NCBI RefSeq assembly: GCF_014770435.1
Contig: NZ_CP061739.1
Coordinates: 3,038,001 to 3,102,000, forward strand
DNA from: Psychrobacter sp. 28M-43
GTDB lineage: Bacteria; Pseudomonadota; Gammaproteobacteria; Pseudomonadales; Moraxellaceae
Length of the DNA stretch: 64,000 bases
Direction: 5' to 3'
The notes under the pieces were generated by a model. It did no database searches, was not told the DNA's origin, and was given only the letters and a program-made list of their open reading frames with translations. This document shows, in pieces, positions 24,931 through 32,873 of this stretch. The position numbers and the translations under genes are program-made. How positions within the stretch are numbered: the stretch's first letter is position 1; the number at the start of each line of letters is the position of its first letter.

Positions 24931-26085
24931 ATGAAAAACACTATATCTAGCTCATCTTCTAAAAAACCTCTGCACCTTACCTTAGTAGGCGTCGTCGGCC
25001 TTGCTAGTACTTTAGGACTCAGCGCTTGCCAGCAAACCCCAGACTATAATTATCTGATCGGTGAGACGATGGGGACGAGCTACCATATTAGCTATCAGTT
25101 GCCTGATGATGCAGACGAAGCTGCCATACAAGCTGCGGTAGACGAGCGCCTAAAACAAATTAACGATAGCATGTCTACTTATCAAAACGACTCGACTATA
25201 TCTACATTCAATCGTTTGGGCAAAGACAAACCTATCACCATCGATGCGGATTTTAGTCGTGTGCTAGATGTTTCGCAAATTGTCTATCAGCAATCAGGCG
25301 GTGCTTTTGACCCTACTGTTATGCCACTCGTAAACACCTGGGGCTTTGGGAGTACCATGACAGTCGAGCGCCTACAAAGTCCACCGACTGCCGTTGAGAT
25401 TGCGCAAGCCAAAGCGTTGGTCGATTTTGAGAGCATCATAAAGAAAGACGACACCATCTATAAAACCAAAGACGGCGTTGGTTTAGATTTTTCTGCTGTT
25501 GCCAAAGGTTATGGCGTCGATGTCATCGCTGATGTGTTGAGAGATGATTATCAAATTCGTAACTATATGGTTGAGATTGGCGGTGAAATTGCCACCTCTG
25601 GTGTCAATAATCAGCAGCAGCCATGGCAAATTGCGATTGATGCCCCTATTGAAGGCAGTACTGTCAGCGAACGTCAGACCATATCTGCTATTCGCCAACC
25701 AAAAAATACGGCTAGTCAAATGCATCTAGCGACCTCTGGTAACTATCGTAATTCTGTCATATTCGATGGCAAACGCTATAGCCATACTATCGACCCGACA
25801 ACGGGCAATCCCATTGCAGGTGGTGCACCTTCAGTCACTGTCGCAGCTGACTCTGTCGCGTTGGCAGATGCATGGGCAACCGCTCTTACCGCGATGCCTT
25901 ATCACAAAGCACTAGATGTCGCTAAAACACAAAATCTAGCAGCCATGTTTGTGGTACTAGCTGACGATGTAAAAGCAAAGGGTTCTGACGATATGTCTAA
26001 CGAAGCTGCTGACGATAACATTGACGATTGGCAAGTGGTACAGACACCAGCGATGAAGGCGTTACGTGCTGATAAAAAGCTATAA
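24931..26085 (+). CDS. apbE: FAD:protein FMN transferase (ApbE lipoprotein)
   Basis: Transfers FMN from FAD to threonine in NqrB and NqrC; both acceptor motifs are present upstream. From the start at 24931 the protein has 384 residues, with a lipoprotein signal (about 1-32), lipobox LSAC and lipidated C33. Core motifs include GETMGTSYH (about 44-52), a DFSAVAKGYGVD block and HTIDPTTGNPI, which lines the FAD and metal site. An upstream start at 24826 would add 35 residues before the signal peptide, so I rejected it. The C-terminal acidic stretch (about 350-366) is a low-complexity variation. Confidence 0.95.
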   Translation: MKNTISSSSSKKPLHLTLVGVVGLASTLGLSACQQTPDYNYLIGETMGTSYHISYQLPDDADEAAIQAAVDERLKQINDSMSTYQNDSTISTFNRLGKDKPITIDADFSRVLDVSQIVYQQSGGAFDPTVMPLVNTWGFGSTMTVERLQSPPTAVEIAQAKALVDFESIIKKDDTIYKTKDGVGLDFSAVAKGYGVDVIADVLRDDYQIRNYMVEIGGEIATSGVNNQQQPWQIAIDAPIEGSTVSERQTISAIRQPKNTASQMHLATSGNYRNSVIFDGKRYSHTIDPTTGNPIAGGAPSVTVAADSVALADAWATALTAMPYHKALDVAKTQNLAAMFVVLADDVKAKGSDDMSNEAADDNIDDWQVVQTPAMKALRADKKL

Positions 26086-26185
26086 ACGTTCTCCAAACTA
26101 TAGATGGCACACTCTAGAAGTCACTGGTAAGTGATAGATGTGAAACAAGAGAATACGTTAACGCACAACGAGCCACACTAAAATT

Positions 26186-26194
26186 TGCTATACT
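26186..26194 (+). promoter_or_regulatory. Extended -10 promoter candidate for nqrM
   Basis: TGCTATACT lies 92 bp before the nqrM start, in the gap after apbE. It matches the TGnTATAAT extended -10 form, with no clear -35. It suggests nqrM has its own promoter. Confidence 0.4.
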
Positions 26195-26285
26195 ATTATA
26201 CAGTTGTTATTAACGGTGCTTAGCTGTCATTGACTTAGGTAACACCACTAATAACTGCCCTACTTTTTAAAATGAGGTTTCCTCT

Positions 26286-26531
26286 ATGCTTAGCCAACTG
26301 CTTCCTATGCTTGCCATTACTTTCACCGTATTTGTCCTATTCTTCATTTTTATGGGCGTCGGTTATATGGTCAAAAAAAAGCCGCTTAGAGGATCTTGTG
26401 GCGGTGTTGCCAAATTGATGGGCGACGAAAATTGCTCGTTTTGTGGTAATGATCCCAATAAGTGCGATTCACTAATCGCTGAACAACAAGAGAATGCATT
26501 AAGAGCTGCTCAATTGGGTAAATCAGTTTAA
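26286..26531 (+). CDS. nqrM: Na+-NQR maturation protein NqrM
   Basis: An 81-residue inner-membrane protein of the NqrM (DUF539) family, needed to insert the iron centre between NqrD and NqrE. One transmembrane helix (about 8-28) is followed by four conserved cysteines, C38, C50, C53 and C60, in the family spacing, which probably carry the iron. It lies 200 bp after apbE, so the maturation genes follow the structural operon with an SDR gene between. Confidence 0.95.
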   Translation: MLSQLLPMLAITFTVFVLFFIFMGVGYMVKKKPLRGSCGGVAKLMGDENCSFCGNDPNKCDSLIAEQQENALRAAQLGKSV

Positions 26532-26583
26532 TAGCCTATTGGTTACCATACGCTGGTAGCATTTACCTGACATATGTTCTTAT

Positions 26584-26625
26584 AATAGCGTCAAGTCATT
26601 CAAAAGTGACTTGGCGCTATTTTTA
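26584..26625 (+). terminator. Terminator after nqrM
   Basis: A long imperfect hairpin (AATAGCG-CAAGTCA against TGACTTG-GCGCTATT, loop about eight bases) is followed by T5. It ends nqrM. Confidence 0.85.
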
Positions 26626-26927
26626 TTGTGCGATAAGACTACTTATTTAAGTTTCCTTATTATCGCCATCTTTTATTATCACTGTTCTAAAGCCGTAACT
26701 CGAAGTAACCACCCATATATTTTGACTAACCTGCCTGCCAATTTAGCAAAGTCAGTTAAGCAAACTGTATGTCTTACGCGCTACATATATTTTTCGGTAA
26801 CATTTAAGATATCGATTACCGTTTAGGTACGTGTCTGGGTAAATGCCTTCTGGTGTTATTTTATAAGCGGCAATGTCTTGGCGCTGTTTAATAACGTGTT
26901 TTTTTTCGCTGTCATCGTTGTGCTGCT
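26626..26927. other. Gene-free gap upstream of the MFS gene
   Basis: About 300 bp of AT-rich sequence with no supported gene; a 71-codon frame at 26611-26826 starts inside the terminator and looks spurious. No repeat or clear promoter was found. Confidence 0.5.
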
Positions 26928-28160
26928 ATGTCTACCTCGTCCAATCTATCTGCTTCATCTAGCCTGCCCTCCTCACGCTTTACCTTTTGGTTGGTACTGT
27001 GTGCCATGGTTCTGCTAGCCACCAATATGCGTGCACCTATCGTCGCGCTAGGTTCTATCGCCCCAGTGGTAAAGGACGCGCTTGGTATCTCTGAGTTTCA
27101 GATAGGCTGGCTAGGGGCAGTACCTATGCTGAGCTTTGCCGTTGGTGCGCTGATTTCCCCAACCATTGGCAAGCGATTCGGGCTAGAAAACACACTGATT
27201 GCTATGATTGGGCTGTTAACGGTAGGAATGGTTATCCGTACCGTTATCCCGACGTGGAGTGGATTTTTAACTGGTACTTTGTTGCTTACCCTCGCCATTG
27301 GTTTTGCTAATACTTTGGCAGCACCTGTTATTAAGCAGCGTACCCCTCAACATATTCCGCTAATTACAGGGTTGTTCAGTTTAACGATGACCACAGCAGC
27401 AGGTATCGTTGCAGGCGTCGTATTACCGTTATCTGAGCAAGTTGGTTGGCAGTGGGCATTAGGCGGTTGGACGGTACTAGGTGTTTTTGCTTTCGTGATT
27501 TGGTTGTTCTTACGTGTGCGGTTGGGTTCATCCAACCATCAAGCAGTTATCCCTGCGGCGTTAGGTTCTTCTGAAATTTCTATGTGGCGAACCACCTTTG
27601 CGTGGCAGATTGCTATTTTTATGGGATTGCAGTCATTATTGTTTTACACCGTTGCCAGTTTTCTACCCTCGATTTGGGTTAGTAAGGGACTATCTGCCGT
27701 CAGTGCTGGACAGATGGGCTCTGTATTTCAGTTTATGGCACCGGTTTCTATATTAAGTTTAACTTGGCTAGTCAATCGTGGCCGCCCCATTCAAGCATTA
27801 GCAGTATTTGCAGCTGTGCTAAATGTCGTTGGCATATTGGGCGTCAGCTATCTATCGACTGATTTGGCATGGCTATGGTCAGGCATGATGGGCATGGGCT
27901 GTTCAGCGATTTTTACCTTAAGCATGATGCTATTCTCGATGCGTACCTATACGACCAATCAGGCAAGTGAGCTGTCTGGTATGGCTCAAGCAGTGGGTTA
28001 TGTTATTGCGTTTTTTGGCCCATTGGGTACAGGTTGGCTGCATGAAATGACTGGTAGCTGGAGTATGCCGCTTTTTATTATGCTGATACTGATGATTGTC
28101 AACGTCGTGATTGCTTGGCTTGTTAGTCGTCCAGTGATGGTCGATGGCAAATATATTTGA
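26928..28160 (+). CDS. MFS transporter, CynX/NimT type
   Basis: A 410-residue inner-membrane carrier with about 12 hydrophobic helices. The first helix (about 19-37) leads into the NMRAPIVALGSIAP block typical of the CynX/NimT group (cyanate and nitroimidazole transporters). The loop between helices 2 and 3 has a short basic motif (GKRFG). The substrate is not predictable. A Ser-rich N-terminal 15 residues precedes the first helix. It is monocistronic by spacing. Confidence 0.88.
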   Translation: MSTSSNLSASSSLPSSRFTFWLVLCAMVLLATNMRAPIVALGSIAPVVKDALGISEFQIGWLGAVPMLSFAVGALISPTIGKRFGLENTLIAMIGLLTVGMVIRTVIPTWSGFLTGTLLLTLAIGFANTLAAPVIKQRTPQHIPLITGLFSLTMTTAAGIVAGVVLPLSEQVGWQWALGGWTVLGVFAFVIWLFLRVRLGSSNHQAVIPAALGSSEISMWRTTFAWQIAIFMGLQSLLFYTVASFLPSIWVSKGLSAVSAGQMGSVFQFMAPVSILSLTWLVNRGRPIQALAVFAAVLNVVGILGVSYLSTDLAWLWSGMMGMGCSAIFTLSMMLFSMRTYTTNQASELSGMAQAVGYVIAFFGPLGTGWLHEMTGSWSMPLFIMLILMIVNVVIAWLVSRPVMVDGKYI

Positions 28161-28471
28161 TTGCTATCAGCTTTCATTTCTATCAGTTTTTGTGGTCTAC
28201 AAGGCTATGATTGCTAACGCGCAATAAAGCGGCCTTAAATTAACCTTAGGGCAATATAGGTCGCTGTCTTATTTTGCTATAGTCAGTTCAATATAATTTA
28301 GATACTTAATATAAGCTGGATACTCAATGTAATCTGGATAAAATAAAGGCGAGTAAAAGCACTACCAATCGTAGACTGAACGAGCCTGACGATTCATTTG
28401 ACTGATACTGTATCTGGTTTAGATAGGATTTGACTATACCCTGGTTTGATTGCATATAGGACATAACACCC
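28161..28471. other. 311-bp gap with triplicated 18-bp repeat
   Basis: No gene is visible. It holds three tandem imperfect 18-bp units (28289-28342) and an extended -10 form TGCTATAGT at 28275-28283, both upstream of tesA. The repeats lie immediately downstream of this putative -10, where they could act on transcription or in the leader RNA. Confidence 0.5.
28289..28342 (+). repeat. Three tandem 18-bp imperfect repeats
   Basis: Units 28289-28306, 28307-28324 and 28325-28342 share the pattern YAATRTAAKCTGGATAMT with a few differences. The period is exactly 18 with no spacer. A related TATCTGGTTTAGATA block occurs about 70 bp further on. Possible operator array or variable repeat; function unknown. 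Confidence 0.7.
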
Positions 28472-29326
28472 ATGATGAATTTTCCCTCTCGTTTTGCTCA
28501 GCGCTTGCCTGCTATCGCCATGCTCGCAGCTGTAATGGCTATCAGTGGCTGTCAAAAAGAGGCCGAAACCACATCTGCTGATGACACGCAGAGTACCAGT
28601 ACTGAAGCGACTAACAGTCAAGCCAGCACTGCTCCAGTAGCCACTGAAACCTCAGCAACAACTGATCAACAGGTCAAATCCTCATCACTTACTATTCTAG
28701 CGCTTGGTGACTCACTGACAGAAGGTCTGGGAGTGGACAAAGACGACAACTATCCTGCTCAGTTAGAAGATCGTCTGCAAGAGATGGGCTATGCTAACGC
28801 CAAAGTTATCAACTCAGGTCTAAGCGGTGAGACCAGTACTGGTCTGGTCAATCGATTGGACTGGGTATCGCAAACCAAACCTGACATCACCATATTGACC
28901 ATCGGTGCTAACGATGCGATACGCGGTATCGATGTGGCGACCATTGAAGCCAATATCCGTACTGCGGTTAAGCATCTGCAGGACAATGGCAGTGTCGTCA
29001 TCTTAGGAGGTATGTCGATCTATGACAATCTAGGCAGTGAATACGTTGCGGCATTCTCAGACATTTATCCTCGTATTGCTAAAGACATGAATCTGACGCT
29101 TATTCCGTTTTTCTTAGAGGGTGTCGGCGGTGACCGAGAGCTTAACCAAGCAGATGCGATTCATCCGACTAAAGAAGGCTACGAGATTATCGTTAACAAC
29201 AATATCTTGCCTATTCTAGAGCCGAAATTAAATGAACTAGAAGAGCTAAAAACAACCGGTACAGATAAAACAGCTGCAACGGCTCAAGACAATACGACAA
29301 AAAATAAGACAAACGAGACTACTTAA
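28472..29326 (+). CDS. tesA: TesA-like SGNH esterase/thioesterase, lipoprotein form
   Basis: An SGNH-fold hydrolase of the TesA (arylesterase/acyl-CoA thioesterase I/lysophospholipase) type. The 284 residues begin with a lipoprotein signal and lipobox ISGC (C27), followed by a Ser/Thr/Gln linker (about 28-70). Catalytic blocks: GDSL with S81, block II SGLSGET, GAND with N147, and DAIHP with D228/H231. It is longer than E. coli TesA because of the linker and a Lys/Thr-rich C-terminal tail. It is followed by a LolD-like ATPase and YbbP, the same neighbours tesA has in E. coli, though here all are on one strand. Confidence 0.9.
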   Translation: MMNFPSRFAQRLPAIAMLAAVMAISGCQKEAETTSADDTQSTSTEATNSQASTAPVATETSATTDQQVKSSSLTILALGDSLTEGLGVDKDDNYPAQLEDRLQEMGYANAKVINSGLSGETSTGLVNRLDWVSQTKPDITILTIGANDAIRGIDVATIEANIRTAVKHLQDNGSVVILGGMSIYDNLGSEYVAAFSDIYPRIAKDMNLTLIPFFLEGVGGDRELNQADAIHPTKEGYEIIVNNNILPILEPKLNELEELKTTGTDKTAATAQDNTTKNKTNETT

Positions 29327-29351
29327 CGAGACCATTAAACGAGACACTGTA

Positions 29352-30071
29352 ATGACATCATCATCTTCGACTGCCACAGCAACGCCACAAGCAGATGCTA
29401 AGACACAAGCTCTACTGACCGCCTCACAGTTAAATAAAACCGTGCAAGTCGGTGAGCAAAAGCTGTCCATCATCAAAGACGTAGATATTTATGTCAACGC
29501 TGGCGAGTTTGTGGTCATCATGGGTAAATCAGGCTCAGGTAAATCTACTTTGTTAGGTTTACTCGCAGCATTAGACTATCCCGATAGCGGTACGGTATCG
29601 CTGGCAGGTCAAATGCTCAGTAGTCTGGACGAGGATGCTCTGGCGGTGATACGTCAACAGGATATGGGCTTTGTCTTTCAGTCATTTCATCTACTGCCCA
29701 CACTAACCGTCGCTGAAAATATTGCCTTTCCACTTGATATTGCCAGACGTCCAAACCCATCACGCGTAGACGAGCTGATAGATGCGGTCGACTTAGGTCA
29801 TAGACGTAACAGCTTACCCAATCAATTATCAGGTGGTGAGCAGCAGCGTACAGCGGTGGCGCGAGCACTGGTATCGCATCCAAAGATTGTGTTTGCTGAT
29901 GAGCCAACGGGCAACTTAGATGAGCAAAATGCCGATCAAGTTATGCAGCTGCTATTGGACTTACGCCAACAGGTTGGCTCGGCACTGGTGGTCGTGACTC
30001 ATGACCCTGCACTTGCCGAGATGGCAGATCGCGTCATCACCATGCATGACGGCCGCATTGTACCTACATGA
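29352..30071 (+). CDS. ybbA: ABC transporter ATPase, YbbA/LolD type
   Basis: A 239-residue ATPase of the MacB/LolD superfamily. Walker A GKSGSGKST is at 58-66, the Q-loop at Q110, signature LSGGEQQ at 159-165, Walker B IVFADE at 179-184, and the H-loop in VVTHD. The first about 20 residues are an unstructured Ser/Thr/Ala tail. It energises the permease encoded 19 bp downstream. In E. coli the YbbAP pair is a type VII ABC system of poorly known substrate. Confidence 0.92.
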   Translation: MTSSSSTATATPQADAKTQALLTASQLNKTVQVGEQKLSIIKDVDIYVNAGEFVVIMGKSGSGKSTLLGLLAALDYPDSGTVSLAGQMLSSLDEDALAVIRQQDMGFVFQSFHLLPTLTVAENIAFPLDIARRPNPSRVDELIDAVDLGHRRNSLPNQLSGGEQQRTAVARALVSHPKIVFADEPTGNLDEQNADQVMQLLLDLRQQVGSALVVVTHDPALAEMADRVITMHDGRIVPT

Positions 30072-30090
30072 ATAACTGGATTGTATCTTA

Positions 30091-32733
30091 ATGAATAGTA
30101 AGCCCACAGACAACAAATCGCCTGATACAAAAAAGACTGATACCAGTATGCATCAAGAGTCCAGTTATCCTAGCAGCATCCTTAGTCAACTATTTACCCG
30201 TACTCTAGGTTTTCAAACTCTAGGCTCGCAAGCACTCAGCCGTAGCTGGTGGCAGCACTGGGTGTATCCCGTGTTGTTTCTACTGACCTTGACCTTGTCA
30301 CTTGCAACCTACTTGACTCTCGACTCGGTGCAGCAGTCTGTCGATAGTTATATCAATGACAATCAGCGCGCGCTCGTTGGTGGGGATCTAATCCTAAACA
30401 GTAAGCAAGACTGGCCAAGCGAAGTATTGTCACAGGTAGAAACTCTCCCTGATACACAGACGGTGTATGACTATCAGTTTAGCGCCATGCTGGTCAATGA
30501 TGAGCAAACCTTGCTTGCCAGCGTCAAAGCCGTCTCGCCGTCGTATCCCTTATACGGCACAGCGGAGCTTGCCTCAGGACAGCCGCTGTGGGATCAGCTA
30601 ACATCTGACAGTGTGATCGTCGCGCCAGAAGTGCTCAGTAGTCTACAGGCTGATGTCGGCGACCGTATCACCATTGGCGATGCGCAATTTACGATCAGTG
30701 ATGTACTGACCAAAGAGCCTGACCGTCCGCTGACTACCTTTGGTTTTGGTGGGCGTGTGTTGATGAAACAAGATGCACTTCCGGCGACCAACCTATTGGG
30801 TCAACGTAGCCGCATAAACTATCGTATTGAGATGGCAGGCGACCCAGAGCTGATAACCACGCAGCGTGATGCGCTTACAGATATCCTGACCAACTATCCT
30901 GATATCGAGCTATCTGATGCAGAGTCTGCAGATACCTCGGTCTCGCGCATCTCTGACAATGTGCTGATGTTCTTAAAACTGCTAGTCATCGCGGTGTTGC
31001 TACTATCTGCGGTCGCCATGTACGGTGTCATTAGTGCGTTTGTCAGTAAGCAGCAGTCCAATAATGCCATTCGATTGGCGTTAGGCGAGCCGCTTGGCTC
31101 ACTCAAACGTAGCTATTATCAGCTGCTTATTGTCACGACTGTCATTGCTTGTATCGCAGCGGTTGCCCTTAGTCTGGGCTTGCTCAAAATAGGTCAGCCG
31201 TATCTGGTGGCTATCTTGCCTGCTGATGTGGGTCTCGCCATCAATCCAATCAGTGCGATCAAAACTATTGTAATTGCTTTAGCCTTGACGCTACTGATTG
31301 CACAGCGTGGTTTAAGCGCACTTAACACGACCAAACCGGCTACCCTACTCAATCAAGGGGCGAGCACGCAAACGCAAAACTTGCCGTGGTATCGACGCGT
31401 GCCGCTACTATGGTATGGCTTGGTGCTGGCAGGACTGTATGCCTTCTTTGCCTATGAAGTTGGCTCACTGTCATTAGGCGCACAGCTATTGGGCGGCTTG
31501 ATTGGCTTTGTGGCGATATTTTGGCTATTGGCGCGTGGGTGGCTATGGCTGCTTAATAAGTTAGCGAGCAATACCAAGGTCAGTTGGATGCAGCGTATCG
31601 CCATTCATAACCTCGCGCGTAAAGGCAACCAATCAGCGTTGTTCTTTGTCACCTTATCGCTATCGGTGGCGGTGCTGACGCTTATCACCACGCTCAATCA
31701 CAGTATCAATGCGCAGTTTATCAATGCCTATCCTGAAGACGCGCCCAATCTGTTTTTACTCGATGTACAAAGCGAACAACATGACGATATTGATGCGATC
31801 ATTGAGGCACCCGTCACTTATTATCCCGTCATTCGTGCCCGTGTGGAGACGGCCAATAATGTGGCGGCAAAAGACATCGAGCCTGCTGATGGCTTTGATG
31901 ATCCTACGCGTGTCTTTAACTTAAGCTATGCAGATACGGTCATGGAGACCGAATACATCACTGAATCGCTCACAGATGACGCGCTATACACCCCTATCGA
32001 TGCGACAAATGAGCAAATCAAACCCTTGTCTATCTTGGACACTGCCGCCAGTATGCTTAATGTTGGCATGGGCGATCAGGTACGTTTTAACATTCAAGGT
32101 ATCGAAATCATCGGGCAGATTACCAGTATTCGCAAGCGCTATGAGCGTGGCCCAAGTCCGTATTTCTATTTCTTATTTGAGCCGTCCGTGCTGTCCGCTG
32201 CCCCGCAGATTCAGTTTGCCACTGCCCACGTATCAGAAGACGCCATTCCAGAACTACAAGGCAAACTGGTACGCGAGTTCCCTGCGGTAACCACAATCGA
32301 TGGGACTGCTATTGCGAAGCAAATCCAAGAGCTGGTGGTACAAATGAGCCGCTTAGTCTATGTGTTCACCTTGCTTGCCCTGCTCACTGGAGTCATGGTG
32401 CTGATCAGCTCGCTGTTGTCTACTTCGCAAGATCGTATGAAAGACAGCGCGTCATTTAGACTGCTCGGTATGCAAAAGCGCGACTTATATATGCTCAATA
32501 TCTTAGAGTTGGGCGTGCTTGGGATTAGCGCGGCGACGTTTGCCGTGGTCATTGCTAGCGTTGGTGCATGGGCGGCAATCACTCAGTGGTTTAATCTACA
32601 GTTTAGTGTGCCGTGGACGAGCTTGGCGATTGGCGGTGTGGCGTTAATCGTATTGCTGTTTGCCATTGCCGTTATTTATGTGAGATTAGTGATTGGACGC
32701 GGAATTATGGCAAGGGTCAGGGCGATGATTTAA
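30091..32733 (+). CDS. ybbP: ABC permease, YbbP (FtsX-domain) type
   Basis: An 880-residue inner-membrane permease with two FtsX-type units. The layout is a first helix (about 62-84), a long periplasmic domain, helices around 290-315, 345-365 and 390-410, a central membrane pair (about 440-490), a second periplasmic segment (about 540-740) and C-terminal helices around 755-780, 800-830 and 845-870. This matches YbbP (E. coli about 800 residues). It is the partner of the upstream ATPase. A terminator follows at 32761. Confidence 0.92.
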   Translation: MNSKPTDNKSPDTKKTDTSMHQESSYPSSILSQLFTRTLGFQTLGSQALSRSWWQHWVYPVLFLLTLTLSLATYLTLDSVQQSVDSYINDNQRALVGGDLILNSKQDWPSEVLSQVETLPDTQTVYDYQFSAMLVNDEQTLLASVKAVSPSYPLYGTAELASGQPLWDQLTSDSVIVAPEVLSSLQADVGDRITIGDAQFTISDVLTKEPDRPLTTFGFGGRVLMKQDALPATNLLGQRSRINYRIEMAGDPELITTQRDALTDILTNYPDIELSDAESADTSVSRISDNVLMFLKLLVIAVLLLSAVAMYGVISAFVSKQQSNNAIRLALGEPLGSLKRSYYQLLIVTTVIACIAAVALSLGLLKIGQPYLVAILPADVGLAINPISAIKTIVIALALTLLIAQRGLSALNTTKPATLLNQGASTQTQNLPWYRRVPLLWYGLVLAGLYAFFAYEVGSLSLGAQLLGGLIGFVAIFWLLARGWLWLLNKLASNTKVSWMQRIAIHNLARKGNQSALFFVTLSLSVAVLTLITTLNHSINAQFINAYPEDAPNLFLLDVQSEQHDDIDAIIEAPVTYYPVIRARVETANNVAAKDIEPADGFDDPTRVFNLSYADTVMETEYITESLTDDALYTPIDATNEQIKPLSILDTAASMLNVGMGDQVRFNIQGIEIIGQITSIRKRYERGPSPYFYFLFEPSVLSAAPQIQFATAHVSEDAIPELQGKLVREFPAVTTIDGTAIAKQIQELVVQMSRLVYVFTLLALLTGVMVLISSLLSTSQDRMKDSASFRLLGMQKRDLYMLNILELGVLGISAATFAVVIASVGAWAAITQWFNLQFSVPWTSLAIGGVALIVLLFAIAVIYVRLVIGRGIMARVRAMI

Positions 32734-32760
32734 TTGTATTAGATTTTGGCTTTATACAAG

Positions 32761-32785
32761 AAAACCTCTTTATAGGGTTTTTTTT
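32761..32785 (+). terminator. Terminator after ybbP
   Basis: A short hairpin (AAAACC with GGTTTT, nine-base loop) is followed by a T-run. It separates the tesA-ybbAP operon from the AT-rich gene that follows. Confidence 0.75.
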
Positions 32786-32873
32786 AATTCGCTATCATTT
32801 ATCAGTCGCAGTAACGTCATGTACTTGCTAATATCTATTAACATTTTATCACTCAATCTCTTAAAGGTACAAA

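Noticed and set aside
26611..26826. 71-codon frame after nqrM
   Set aside because: It starts inside the nqrM terminator and has no plausible start signal.
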